DNA of 64,000 nucleotides from Archangium violaceum (GTDB lineage Bacteria > Myxococcota > Myxococcia > Myxococcales > Myxococcaceae). The stretch is from the NCBI RefSeq assembly GCF_016887565.1, contig NZ_CP069396.1:3189001-3253000 (forward strand), given 5' to 3'. The position numbers were made by a program, and so were the translations under genes. The notes beneath the pieces were generated by a model that worked only from the letters and a program-made list of their open reading frames with translations, ran no database searches and was not told where the DNA came from. This document shows, piece after piece, positions 25,563 to 34,226 of the stretch. The stretch's first letter is position 1. Each line of letters starts with the position of its first letter.

Positions 25563-26717
25563 ATGAAGGTTCGTAAAGGCTTGGCCCGCGTGGGTCTTGG
25601 AGTGGTGGCGTTGCTGGCCGTGGCCCTGGCCGCCATCGCCGCCGACGCGTGGACCGCGATGGGCAAGCGCGCGGACGGGGAGCGGCGCACGCGGATGGAG
25701 CGCTCGCCGCAGTGGAAGGACGGGCACTTCGAGAATCCCCAGCCGCTCTGGAACGATGTCTGGGGCTCCGTCACGAGCATGTTCGACTCGAGCCCCAATC
25801 TCGGGCCCACCGAGCCTCCGCCCACCGTGGCGGGCGACCGCAGCCGCTTCGCGACGCCGCCCGCCACGGGCCTGCGCGTCACCTGGCTTGGCCACTCCAC
25901 GGCGCTGATCGAGATCGACGGGCACCGTGTCCTCATGGACCCGGTGTGGAGCGAGCGGGCCTCACCCCTGACCTGGGTGGGTCCCAAGCGCTGGTATTCG
26001 CCACCCATCGCGCTCGGGGAGCTGCCCCCGGTCGACGCGGTGATCATCTCGCACGACCACTACGACCATCTCGACCATCCCACCGTCCTGGCGATGAAGG
26101 ACTGGGACACCACGTTCGTGGTGCCGCTCGGGGTGGGCGCGCACCTCGCGTCGTGGGGCATCCCCGAGGCGCGCATCGTTGAGCTCGACTGGTGGGAGAA
26201 AACGCGGGTGCGCGGACTCGACATCGTCGCCACTCCGTCGCGTCACGCGTCGGGGCGCACGGTCATCGACAAGGACGCGACGCTGTGGGCTGGCTTCGCC
26301 CTGCTCGGCGCCACTCATCGCGCGTACTACTCGGGTGACACGGGGCTCTTCCCGGCGATGAAGGACATCGGCGAGCGCCTGGGGCCCTTCGACGTGACGA
26401 TGATCGAGGTGGGTCAGTACAACAAGGCATGGCCCGACTGGCACATCGGCCCCGAGCAGGCGGTGCTCGCCCACCGGATGGTGCGGGGCCGCGTCCTGAT
26501 CCCCGTGCACTGGGGACTCTTCACCCTCGCGCTCCATGGCTGGACCGAGCCCATCGAGCGCGTGCTCGTCGCGGCCGGGGCGGGCGACACCGTCATCGTG
26601 CCCAAGCCCGGGCAGAGCATCGAGCCGGGTGCGCCGCCGCCTTTCGAGCGCTGGTGGCCGGAGCTGCCCTGGGAGACCGCCGCGCAGCACCCCATCGTTT
26701 CCACGAAGCTCGACTGA
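25563..26717 (+). CDS. MBL-fold hydrolase, NAPE-PLD/UlaG-like
   Basis: A 384-residue metallo-beta-lactamase-fold protein. The metal motif HDHYDHLD and later ligands in SRHASGR, SGDTG and IPVHWGLF are those of the NAPE-PLD/UlaG-like group, which act as phosphodiesterases or lactonases. A hydrophobic N-terminal segment (about residues 8-30) is a signal anchor. An FDSSPNL-type N-terminal region before the core is shared with NAPE-PLD-like bacterial proteins. ATG 25563 follows GAGAGGTGAAG. The 295-base gap to the divergent lipoprotein start holds no other gene. A NAD-binding protein follows 23 bases downstream. Confidence 0.88.
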   Translation: MKVRKGLARVGLGVVALLAVALAAIAADAWTAMGKRADGERRTRMERSPQWKDGHFENPQPLWNDVWGSVTSMFDSSPNLGPTEPPPTVAGDRSRFATPPATGLRVTWLGHSTALIEIDGHRVLMDPVWSERASPLTWVGPKRWYSPPIALGELPPVDAVIISHDHYDHLDHPTVLAMKDWDTTFVVPLGVGAHLASWGIPEARIVELDWWEKTRVRGLDIVATPSRHASGRTVIDKDATLWAGFALLGATHRAYYSGDTGLFPAMKDIGERLGPFDVTMIEVGQYNKAWPDWHIGPEQAVLAHRMVRGRVLIPVHWGLFTLALHGWTEPIERVLVAAGAGDTVIVPKPGQSIEPGAPPPFERWWPELPWETAAQHPIVSTKLD

Positions 26718-26740
26718 GCCCCACGGAGGAGCTCGACGAC

Positions 26741-27415
26741 ATGAAGATCCTTCTCTTTGGCGCCACGGGGATGGTGGGGCAGGGCGCGCTGCGCGAGTGT
26801 CTGCTCGCGCCCGATGTGGAGCGAGTCCTCGCGGTGGGGCGCAGCGCGACGGGGCAGCGGCACGAGAAGCTCCAGGAGCTCGTGCACGAGAACCTCTTCG
26901 ACCTCTCCCCGGTGGAGGACGCGCTCGCCGGCTACGACGTGTGCCTCTTCTGCCTGGGCGCCTCCTCGGCGGGCATGTCGGAGCCGGACTATCGGCGCGT
27001 GACGTATGACCTGACGCTCGCGGTCGGGAGGACGCTGGCCCGGCTCAACCCGGGGATGACGTTCCTGTATGTCTCGGGCGAGGGGACGGACAGCACTGGG
27101 AAGGGCCGCAGCATGTGGGCACGGGTAAAGGGCGAGACCGAGAACGCGCTGCTCCAACTGCCCTTCAAGGCGGCGTACATGCTCCGCCCCGGCTACATCC
27201 AGCCGCAGCACGGGGTGAGGTCGAAGACGCGGCTGTACCGGTCGCTCTACGCGGTGATGGCCCCGCTCTACCCCGTGTTGAAGGCGCTCCTGCCGAAGCA
27301 CGTGACGACGAGCGAGCAGCTCGGGCGCGCGATGCTCGAGGTCTCCAGGCGGGGCGCCCCCAAGCGCGTGCTCGAGAACGAGGATCTCAACGCGCTCGCC
27401 GGCGCGACTGCCTGA
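26741..27415 (+). CDS. NAD(P)-binding Rossmann protein (atypical SDR/epimerase-like)
   Basis: A 224-residue protein with the dinucleotide-binding start KILLFGATGMVGQGALRE. It resembles atypical short-chain dehydrogenases of the NmrA/HTATIP2-like kind; the catalytic YxxxK is not evident, although a VKGETE segment occurs where the Lys helix usually lies. GGAGGA precedes ATG 26741. It follows the NAPE-PLD-like gene by 23 bases and is likely in its operon. It could be a redox sensor or a reductase; substrate unknown. Confidence 0.85.
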   Translation: MKILLFGATGMVGQGALRECLLAPDVERVLAVGRSATGQRHEKLQELVHENLFDLSPVEDALAGYDVCLFCLGASSAGMSEPDYRRVTYDLTLAVGRTLARLNPGMTFLYVSGEGTDSTGKGRSMWARVKGETENALLQLPFKAAYMLRPGYIQPQHGVRSKTRLYRSLYAVMAPLYPVLKALLPKHVTTSEQLGRAMLEVSRRGAPKRVLENEDLNALAGATA

Positions 27416-27478
27416 CCCGGAGGCCGGCCCCGATTGGGACGGGCGCGTGCGGCCGTACACCGCGGGAGGGCGTCCGGG

Positions 27479-28333
27479 TCAGTACCCTCCGCGTACCCGG
27501 AAGAGATCCACGTGGCGCTCCGCTGGCTTGTCCTCCAGCTTCGTCGTACAGACCGCCGCGATGACCTCCTGGCAGGCATTGGCTGTGACCAGTCGACACT
27601 CGACAGTGACCAACGTCACCGGGCCTCCCTTCGTGGAGTCGATGCGGCACCCCACCGCGTCGTCCGGGCACTCGCGCAGAATACGCGAGCGAAGCACGAG
27701 GGTCGCGTGGTCATCCTCGGGAATGGACGACTCCCCCTGTCGCCGCTGGGACCAGGAGCACCTGCCGGGGTCGTGGAGCAGCCAGTGCTGGCCCCACCTC
27801 GGGTCGGTGCCATCGTCGTCGAGGTGTCTGGATTCCTTCGGGAAGTGCGCCGCGTTGATGACCAGCCGCTCGAAAGCAATTCCTCTTTTGTCCTTGCCCG
27901 AGAGCGTGTGCGTACAGGCGAGCAATGGACGTGGGCATGACGCGCTCGGAAGGAGCGCGCCACACATTCCAGGTGGCGGAATCTCGATATCCACGCCGAG
28001 GTCGTCCAGTTGGAGTAGCGCGTCGCGCGCGGACTCGGGGAGGAACAGCGGGGAGCCCGTTGGCGGCAACGCGCGACGCAGGGCCTCTCGTGCGGCATCG
28101 ACAGCGCCATCGACGTCACCGGCCTTCTCGAGACACTTGGACAGGCGCAACCAGTTCCGAGGGAGCGCCTCCTGGCGCTTCGATGCCTGCCTCTCCGTCG
28201 CACATGCGGGACCCGGCTTTTCCGTCGGGGCGGGGGGGTGTTTCTTCTCCGCGGCCATGCCGGGGGAGGTGAGCACGCTCATCCCGAGAAAGACGCCGAG
28301 GAACCTGACGAACCTCGCGTAGCGCATGGACAT
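27479..28333 (-). CDS. Secreted hypothetical protein
   Basis: A 284-residue protein with an N-terminal signal peptide (hydrophobic core FLGVFLGMSVLTS, cleavage near AAE). The mature part has eight or more cysteines, several in short C-x-C or paired contexts, and a helical KCLEKAGDVDGAVDAAREALRR segment that resembles one tetratricopeptide repeat. No domain is recognised otherwise. It starts 9 bases after the TonB-protein stop, so it is probably co-transcribed with that gene. Third-position GC is a little lower than in flanking genes. Confidence 0.72.
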   Translation of the reverse strand: MSMRYARFVRFLGVFLGMSVLTSPGMAAEKKHPPAPTEKPGPACATERQASKRQEALPRNWLRLSKCLEKAGDVDGAVDAAREALRRALPPTGSPLFLPESARDALLQLDDLGVDIEIPPPGMCGALLPSASCPRPLLACTHTLSGKDKRGIAFERLVINAAHFPKESRHLDDDGTDPRWGQHWLLHDPGRCSWSQRRQGESSIPEDDHATLVLRSRILRECPDDAVGCRIDSTKGGPVTLVTVECRLVTANACQEVIAAVCTTKLEDKPAERHVDLFRVRGGY

Positions 28334-28342
28334 GGCGGAACA

Positions 28343-29497
28343 CTAGCGCACCTCGAGCAGCCGCACGCGTTTGTAGAGGCGGCGGTCGAGCGGCAGCCGC
28401 AGGTCCGTGGGCTTCATCTCCGCGTCGAACTCGATGCTGACGGTGGGCACGGGCGGGCTGATGGAGATGATGAGCTCGATCTGCCACAGGCTCACCAGTT
28501 GCGTGCGGCCCTGGAGGGCTTCGGGGGGCGGGATGGGGAGGCGCTCGGCGGCGGCGCGGATGTCGATGATCGCCTCCCGGTCTACCTGGAGGTCGTTGCT
28601 GGGCGTGACGAGCTCCACGCTGAGCAGCTTCCCCTGGGTGTCCTGCACCACGCGCACGGTGGCGCGCCGGGTGGCCCGGAAGTCCTCACGCATCTGCTTG
28701 CGCAGGGTGCGGCGCACCTCGAGCGTCGGATCTCCACCGGGAGGCAGGCGATCGTTCGCCGCGGGCGCATCGGCATTCAGTGGTGAGCCCGTGTTGGCGT
28801 AGGCCGAGGCGCGGTCCTGCCAGACGCGCATCCATTCCTTCGAGTTGCCTCGGGTCTGGTCGAGGAAGCCCTGGAGCCCCTTGGCGGAGACGGCGCGCTC
28901 GGCGTCCCAGCTCTTGAGCAGGGATTTGCCCAGCTCGGAGAAGTAGGGGTGCACGAGGCCCCTGTCCACCTTCCCTCGGCGCACGCCCTCCATCACCATG
29001 TCGGCCACCTTCGCCTCCGGCGTGGAGGGCACCGGCACGCCCGCGTCCGGTACGGCGACGCCTCCCCCGGGGCTCCACGACAGCGAGGGTGAGGGCAGCA
29101 GTCGTGAAGCGCCCAGGCGAGGACCCTCCGCATGAGGAGCGTCCGCGCGAGGCCTGTCTCCACTCGGGGGCGCGGGGTTCTCGACGACAGCGGGAGGTTC
29201 GACCGGGGAGGGCGGTGGCTCGTCGCGCGTGGGCGGTGGCTTTGGGGCCTGTGCGACTGCCGGCGGCCTGGGGCGGGGTGGCTTCGGCGGAGGCTGGGGA
29301 CTCGGTGGTGGATCCTTGGGAGGCTCGGGAGGCGGAGCCACCTCCACCTCGACGAACTGGAGCGTCGCCGGCGCGGGTTCCCGGGCCCGCTGCTCGTCGA
29401 GCGGGGCCCGCCGCGAGTCCAGCCACAGCCACGCCACGGCATGCAACCCGAGGCTGAGGACGAGCGTGAGCGGCAGTCGGCGGCGGGAGTCCGGCAT
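28343..29497 (-). CDS. TonB-family protein with long Pro-rich linker
   Basis: A 384-residue energy-transducer-like protein. An N-terminal membrane anchor (LTLVLSLGLHAVAWLWL) is followed by a Pro/Lys/Arg-rich linker (about residues 50-120) that can span the periplasm, then a region ending in a TonB C-terminal-like domain (about 240-345: ATVRVVQDTQGKLLSVELV and DREAIIDIRAAAERLPIPPP). It would couple proton-motive force through ExbB/ExbD, not found here, to outer-membrane receptors. A TonB-dependent receptor lies 13 kb away. The last 40 residues extend beyond the usual domain end. Divergent from the NAD salvage operon. Confidence 0.82.
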   Translation of the reverse strand: MPDSRRRLPLTLVLSLGLHAVAWLWLDSRRAPLDEQRAREPAPATLQFVEVEVAPPPEPPKDPPPSPQPPPKPPRPRPPAVAQAPKPPPTRDEPPPSPVEPPAVVENPAPPSGDRPRADAPHAEGPRLGASRLLPSPSLSWSPGGGVAVPDAGVPVPSTPEAKVADMVMEGVRRGKVDRGLVHPYFSELGKSLLKSWDAERAVSAKGLQGFLDQTRGNSKEWMRVWQDRASAYANTGSPLNADAPAANDRLPPGGDPTLEVRRTLRKQMREDFRATRRATVRVVQDTQGKLLSVELVTPSNDLQVDREAIIDIRAAAERLPIPPPEALQGRTQLVSLWQIELIISISPPVPTVSIEFDAEMKPTDLRLPLDRRLYKRVRLLEVR

Positions 29498-29549
29498 CGC
29501 GGCCTCGATTCAAGCACCCTTCACGCCCATTCCCGACCCCCCTTCGGGC

Positions 29550-29576
29550 GAGAAAGAGTATTGCTGACTCTTTCTC
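29550..29576. promoter_or_regulatory. Perfect palindrome upstream of pncB, candidate NrtR operator
   Basis: GAGAAAGAGT (29550-29559) and ACTCTTTCTC (29567-29576) are exact complements around a 7-base centre. The site lies 32 bases before the pncB ATG, in the divergent gap with the TonB gene. Because the operon ends with an NrtR-like regulator, this is the best candidate for its binding site. It is notably AT-rich for this genome. Binding is inference. Confidence 0.6.
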
Positions 29577-29608
29577 CACCCGTTAGATTCCGTCCCGGGA
29601 GGCACACC

Positions 29609-31060
29609 ATGGGGAGTTCGCTGCTCGCGACGGACGGCTACAAGTTCAGCATGGCGGAGGCCGGCTGGCCGCTGCGCCGGGAGACGTTCTACTACTCGCA
29701 CCGCAAGGGAGGGCAGCAGGTCGTGCCGCTGGACATCGAGTCCTACGTGCGTGGCCTGCTCCCGGAGCCGACCGAGAGCGACTACTCCTATCTGGCGCGC
29801 AACAGCTACGAGATGGGGGCGGGCTTCAAGGCGGCCATCCAGCAGAAGGAGAAGCTGGTCATCCGGGCCCTGCCGAAAGGCGCGCGCTTCTACGCGCGGG
29901 AGCCGGTATTCACGCTGACGGGGCCCTCGGCGCTGGTGTCGTGGCTGGAGCCGCTGGTGCTGCAGCTCAACTTCCGCATCCAGGTGGCCACGCAGGCGCT
30001 GGCGGACCGCGAGGCCCTGGCGAAGGCGGTCGCGGTGCTGTCGTGCGAGGAGGAGAAGCGCATCGTCCTGGAGACGCTGGACGCGGTGGGCGTGAAGCCG
30101 GTGCCCATGAAGGTGGACCCCGAGGGCTACTACGCGCGGGTGCTGGCGGTGGTGCACGACCTGGTGGACGCGGTGAAGGACCCGAGCCGCATCTTCGAGG
30201 TGGGTCTGCGCGCGGCCACGTGCCTGGAGCAGCATGAGATCGCCCTGCGGGCCTGCAAGGACGCGGGGGTGATGCGCACCAGCAACGTGTACGGGGCGCG
30301 GAAGCTGGGGATGATTCCGGTGGGCACCATGGGCCACGAGCACGTGCAGCGCTACGGTGAGGACGAGGCTGCCTTCCGGGCCATCCGCGAGCGGCGGCCG
30401 GAGCGCTCGAGCTACCTGCTGGACACCTACGACACGCTCACCTCGGGCCTGCCGAAGGCCTTCCGCATCATCCACGAGGCGCCCGATGCGGGGGACTCCA
30501 TTCGCTTCGACTCGGGGGACAAGAAGAAGCAGTACACGCAGGCGGTGTCGCGGGCGCAGGCGGAGGGCATCAAGCCGGTGCTCATCCTGGAGGACGGACT
30601 GGACGCGCAGGCCACGCGCGAGTTCGAGGCGATGCGCGTCGAGTACGGCTGGGAGCCCTCGAAGCAGTTCTACGGGTACGGTGGCTTCATCGTGGCGCGC
30701 ACCATGGCGTGCCCGTTCACGCGGGACCGGGTGGCGGCGGTGTACAAGCTGTCGCGCACGGGCCACGTGCCGACGATGAAGTTCGGCAACGAGCTGGCCG
30801 AGGGCAAGCAGAGCATCCCGGGCGTGCCGGTGGTGTTCCGGCGCCGGAGTGGCGCGGGGCCCATCGGGCTCATCGGCCAGGAGGGCGAGCCGGTGCCCGA
30901 GGGCTACGAGCTGCTCTCCGGTGCCACGCCCGAGACGGCCTCGGCGATTCCCTCGGCCGGAGCCGAGGAACAGCGCGTCGTCTATACGCCGACCACGCAG
31001 AAGCTGGTGGAGGAGTTGCTCCACCGCCACTTCCCGCGGGGTCGCGCGCAACAATCCTGA
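29609..31060 (+). CDS. pncB: Nicotinate phosphoribosyltransferase
   Basis: Converts nicotinate and PRPP (with ATP) to nicotinate mononucleotide in the Preiss-Handler NAD salvage route. The 483-residue length is normal. Visible are the N-terminal LLATDGYKFSMAEAGW (the DxYK/xM signature), a GTMGHEHVQRYG histidine segment in the active site, the SYLLDTYDT strand and SIRFDSGDKKKQ. ATG 29609 follows GGGAGG. A nicotinamidase-like gene starts 19 bases after the stop and an NrtR-like regulator follows, making a complete nicotinamide-to-NaMN module with its own control. Confidence 0.94.
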   Translation: MGSSLLATDGYKFSMAEAGWPLRRETFYYSHRKGGQQVVPLDIESYVRGLLPEPTESDYSYLARNSYEMGAGFKAAIQQKEKLVIRALPKGARFYAREPVFTLTGPSALVSWLEPLVLQLNFRIQVATQALADREALAKAVAVLSCEEEKRIVLETLDAVGVKPVPMKVDPEGYYARVLAVVHDLVDAVKDPSRIFEVGLRAATCLEQHEIALRACKDAGVMRTSNVYGARKLGMIPVGTMGHEHVQRYGEDEAAFRAIRERRPERSSYLLDTYDTLTSGLPKAFRIIHEAPDAGDSIRFDSGDKKKQYTQAVSRAQAEGIKPVLILEDGLDAQATREFEAMRVEYGWEPSKQFYGYGGFIVARTMACPFTRDRVAAVYKLSRTGHVPTMKFGNELAEGKQSIPGVPVVFRRRSGAGPIGLIGQEGEPVPEGYELLSGATPETASAIPSAGAEEQRVVYTPTTQKLVEELLHRHFPRGRAQQS

Positions 31061-31079
31061 AGTTCCCCTGGAGGACGCC

Positions 31080-32051
31080 ATGCCTTTGCCCATTCCCGAG
31101 TTCCATGACGAGAAGCGCGTGGGCTCGCTGTACCTGGAGCGTGCCGCGCAGGTGACCGAGGAGGCCCGTCGCTACGCGGTGGCGAACAAGGTGAAGCCGG
31201 CGCGCGAGGACCGTGTGCGCATCGCCGCGTTCGGCATCGACGTGCAGGTGGCCTTCTGCCAGCCCGAGGCGAGCCTCTTCGTGCCGGGGGCGGTGGAGGA
31301 CTCGCAGCGCACGCTGCGCTGGCTGTACGCGCACCTGGATCGCATCACCGGGTTGGTGTTCTCCCTGGACACGCACCGCGTCTTCCAGATCTTCCACCCG
31401 GCGTGGTGGCAGGACGCGGAGGGCCGGCCGCCCGCGCCGCTGACGCCCATTACGTCGGCGGAAATCCGCGCGGGGAAGTGGCGGGCCACGCGCCATGCGG
31501 AGGAGAGCCTGCACTACTGCGAGCGGCTGGAGGCCACGGGCCGGTACGTGCTGACGGTGTGGCCATACCACGCGCTGCTCGGGGGCCTGAGCCACGCGCT
31601 GCTGCCGGCGATGATGGAGGCGAGCCTCTTCCACTCGGTGGTCAGGGACACGCAGACGCGCTTCGAGCAGAAGGGCGAGGAGCCACTGACGGAGAACTAC
31701 TCGGTGCTGTCGCCCGAGGTGACGGAGGTGTTCGGGCGGAAGGTGGGCGAGTTCAACCAGGAGCTCTTCGACCACCTGCTGACGTTCGACCGGGTGTACG
31801 TGTTCGGTCAGGCGAAGTCGCACTGCGTGCTGTCGACGCTGCTGGACTTGAAGCAGCACATCGAGGCGACGGACCGCTCGAAGATGGGGCGCATCCACAT
31901 CCTGGAGGACGCGATGAGCCCGGTGCCGGCGCCGCCGCTGGATCCGTTGCCGCCGGGGTTGGACTTCCCGCGCGTGGCCAACGAGGCGATGCGGACGTTC
32001 CAGGAGGCGGGGATGAAGGTGGTGCGGACCACCGACCCGTTGGGCGTGTGA
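31080..32051 (+). CDS. Nicotinamidase-like cysteine hydrolase (isochorismatase fold)
   Basis: A 323-residue cysteine hydrolase, longer than classic PncA (about 200). The Asp is in FGIDVQVAFCQP, the catalytic Lys probably in FEQKGEEPLTENYSVL, and the nucleophile Cys in AKSHCVLSTLLDL; the WPYHALLGG loop matches the WPxH segment of nicotinamidases. Extra N-terminal residues (about 45) and insertions set it apart from the small enzymes. GGAGG precedes ATG 31080. Placement between pncB and an NrtR-like gene strongly supports nicotinamide deamidation to nicotinate. Confidence 0.87.
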   Translation: MPLPIPEFHDEKRVGSLYLERAAQVTEEARRYAVANKVKPAREDRVRIAAFGIDVQVAFCQPEASLFVPGAVEDSQRTLRWLYAHLDRITGLVFSLDTHRVFQIFHPAWWQDAEGRPPAPLTPITSAEIRAGKWRATRHAEESLHYCERLEATGRYVLTVWPYHALLGGLSHALLPAMMEASLFHSVVRDTQTRFEQKGEEPLTENYSVLSPEVTEVFGRKVGEFNQELFDHLLTFDRVYVFGQAKSHCVLSTLLDLKQHIEATDRSKMGRIHILEDAMSPVPAPPLDPLPPGLDFPRVANEAMRTFQEAGMKVVRTTDPLGV

Positions 32052-32767
32052 GAGCGCCCGGGGTCCTCCGGGCCCGCGAGGCGCTGGTGTCCCATGCGCG
32101 CCCGGCGGTGGCGGTGGATCTGGTCATCCTGACGCTGCTGGACGGCGCGCTGAGCGTGCTGTTGGTGCGCCGGGGTGAGCCTCCGTTCGAGGGAAAGCTG
32201 GCGCTGCCGGGTGGCTTCCTGCGGGTGGGGGATGGGGTGGAGGACCAGGGAGAAGACCTGGACGCGGCGGCGGCGCGCGAGCTGGAGGAGGAGACGGGGC
32301 TCGGGGTGGAGGACGTGCTGCTGGAGCAGTTCTCCACGTTCGGCCGGCCGGGGAGGGATCCGCGCATGCGGGTGCTCTCGGTGGCGTACTACGCGCTGGT
32401 GCGCTCGGACCTGGCGAAGCGGGTACGAGCGGGCGGAGACGCGGCGGAGACGTGCTGGATTCCGGTGGCGGAGCTGCGCGAGGGGGTGCTGGCCTTCGAC
32501 CACGAGGACATCCTCCAGGTGGCGCTGGCGCGGATGCGGGAGAAGGTGGACACGTCGTCGCTGGCGTTCTCGCTGGTGCCGGAGACCTTCACCATTCCCG
32601 AGCTGCGCGCGGTGTACTCCGCGGTGAAGGGCGAGCCGCAGGACCCGGGGAACTTCCGGCGCCGGGTGACGCGGCTCATCGAGGACGGCGTGCTGGAGAA
32701 GGCACCCGGAGTGCGGCGGACGGCCTCGAAACCCGCCGCCCTGTATCGGTTCCGCTCGTCGGGTTGA
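32048..32767 (+). CDS. nrtR: NrtR-type Nudix-winged-helix regulator of NAD metabolism
   Basis: A 239-residue two-domain protein. The N-terminal half is a Nudix domain with a complete box G63-x5-E69-x7-R77-E78-L-x-E-E-x-G-L (63-85), so the metal-binding glutamates are kept. The C-terminal third (about 165-239: FTIPELRAVYSAVKG then FRRRVTRLIEDGVLE) is a winged helix typical of NrtR. NrtR proteins repress NAD salvage genes and release DNA on ADP-ribose binding; some also hydrolyse ADP-ribose. Start GTG 32048 overlaps the nicotinamidase-like stop by 4 bases. Gene order pncB-pncA-like-nrtR supports the call. Confidence 0.88.
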   Translation: MRAPGVLRAREALVSHARPAVAVDLVILTLLDGALSVLLVRRGEPPFEGKLALPGGFLRVGDGVEDQGEDLDAAAARELEEETGLGVEDVLLEQFSTFGRPGRDPRMRVLSVAYYALVRSDLAKRVRAGGDAAETCWIPVAELREGVLAFDHEDILQVALARMREKVDTSSLAFSLVPETFTIPELRAVYSAVKGEPQDPGNFRRRVTRLIEDGVLEKAPGVRRTASKPAALYRFRSSG

Positions 32768-32774
32768 GTACACT

Positions 32775-32801
32775 GGAGGTCTGCACTTCGCGGAGACCTC
32801 C
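32775..32801 (+). promoter_or_regulatory. Hairpin enclosing the ribosome-binding site of the next gene
   Basis: GGAGGTCT (32775-32782) and AGACCTCC (32794-32801) are exact complements around an 11-base loop; the second arm ends at the base before ATG 32802. The likely Shine-Dalgarno (GGAGA, 32792-32796) lies partly inside the stem. Folding would block initiation, so this may be a translational control element, or a read-through limit after nrtR. Confidence 0.45.
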
Positions 32802-34226
32802 ATGCAATCCCTCTCTGGCTCGACCCGAGCGCTGGGCCTCGGCCTCGCGCTGCTCCTCTGCTCCTGTCAATCCGAGTCGACCACGCCCCTCGAGCACCAC
32901 GAATCACAGGCCGCGGCGCTCTCCATCGTGCGCGAGGGGGACGGCCCCTACGTGGAGGGCAACACGGAGCGTCTGCGCGCCGTCTACCCGGAGCCCCTGG
33001 CCACGGTGCGCTGGAACGCGACGGCGGGCCGGCTGGAGGCCAGCGCCGACAGCGCCTCCTGGCGGCTGCCAGCGGCGGGCACCGCGTCGCTGACGGTGAC
33101 GGCGGTGACGAAGTCCGGGCAGGAGCTCTCCGCCACCTACCAGTTCCAGGTGACGACGGCCTCCTCGGGCCTGGGCTCCGGTGAGCCGGGCTCGCTCGCC
33201 ACCGCCGGGGCGGTGGATGCGAGCAACGACCTGACCGGGCAGGTCTGCGAGCTGGCCTTCGACGCGAGCGGCAGGGGCCACATCCTCTACGACAACGGGT
33301 CGCACACCTCGCTGTGGTACGGCACGTGGGATGGTTCCACCTGGACGACGGAGCAGGTGGAGGGACTGGGGATGGGCGTGGGGGGATTGGTCAGCACGTA
33401 CATGGCCATGGCGGTGGCCGCCGACGGTACGCCCCACCTGGCCTATTGGATGACACAGCAGGGCCAGCCCACGCTCTGGTACGCCACGCGCGGTGGCACG
33501 GGGGCCTGGGTGCGCGAGCGCATCAACCTCACGTCCGCTCCGGCCAGCGGCATCGGCACCGTGTCCATCGTGCTGGACCCGGCGCGGGCCAACCGCCCCA
33601 CGGTCGTGTTCGACTCCTTCATCAAGGACAGCTCGGGGTACCAGCAGGGGAGAGTGGCGGTGGCCTGGCGCACCGGGCCCAATACCTGGGCGGGCAATCC
33701 CGTCTCGTACATCGCCAGCCAGCACCAGTTCCTGCAGGGAGACGCGGTCATCTCCTCGGATGGCACGGTCTTCTTCCCCTTCGGTTACAGCTACTACGGC
33801 GAGTACTTCCTGGGCTCCTACAGGCCGGGTGGCGGCCTGGACAACCTCAGCCTCGCCAACTACTCGTTCGGTGGGAGCTACGCCTCGCTCGTGTGGGCCG
33901 GGACGAACCGGCTCCTGGCGCGCACGCCCAGCGGCCTCTTCGACTTCAACCTCACCTCGCCGATGAGTGGCACCACCATCCAACGCTACGACCTCGAGCA
34001 GCATACGGTGACGCTGGGCGACCTCGTGTACACGGCGGGCAAGCCGTACATCGCCCATCTGCATGACTCCCAGCTGGAGCTGGTCTCTCCTCGCGCGGAC
34101 AACTACTGGACCTATACACAGCTCGGCACCGCGCAGAGCTCGGGGCGCATCGGACTGGCCGTCCGGCCCACCACGGGGCAGCTCCACGTCTGCTACCGGA
34201 ACAACTACAAGGTGATGTTCCAGTAG
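32802..34226 (+). CDS. Lipoprotein with propeller-like domain (paralogue of next gene)
   Basis: A 474-residue predicted lipoprotein; the signal ends in LCSC. After a short Ig-like N-terminal segment (about 45-120) the rest is made of repeated W-Y-T/A-rich strands (SLWYGTWDG, TLWYATRGG, GRVAVAWRTG), suggesting a beta-propeller or related sugar-binding fold. A 504-base block (33351-33854) is about 96% identical to one in the following gene. The next gene starts directly after the stop (TAG then GTG), so the pair is an operon. Function unknown; a surface role is inferred. A hairpin covers its ribosome site. Confidence 0.78.
   Translation: MQSLSGSTRALGLGLALLLCSCQSESTTPLEHHESQAAALSIVREGDGPYVEGNTERLRAVYPEPLATVRWNATAGRLEASADSASWRLPAAGTASLTVTAVTKSGQELSATYQFQVTTASSGLGSGEPGSLATAGAVDASNDLTGQVCELAFDASGRGHILYDNGSHTSLWYGTWDGSTWTTEQVEGLGMGVGGLVSTYMAMAVAADGTPHLAYWMTQQGQPTLWYATRGGTGAWVRERINLTSAPASGIGTVSIVLDPARANRPTVVFDSFIKDSSGYQQGRVAVAWRTGPNTWAGNPVSYIASQHQFLQGDAVISSDGTVFFPFGYSYYGEYFLGSYRPGGGLDNLSLANYSFGGSYASLVWAGTNRLLARTPSGLFDFNLTSPMSGTTIQRYDLEQHTVTLGDLVYTAGKPYIAHLHDSQLELVSPRADNYWTYTQLGTAQSSGRIGLAVRPTTGQLHVCYRNNYKVMFQ
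33351..33854 (+). repeat. 504-bp near-identical block, copy A
   Basis: Matches 36144-36647 with no gaps (constant offset 2793). By hand I count about 21 mismatches, only about 2 of which change the encoded residue. Flanking protein segments are still recognisably related but much more diverged. Confidence 0.9.

Noticed and set aside
29132-29608. N-terminal extension of the nicotinate phosphoribosyltransferase
   Set aside because: It lies antisense to the TonB gene and would bury the palindrome in coding sequence. ATG 29609 has a good ribosome site and matches the family N-terminus.
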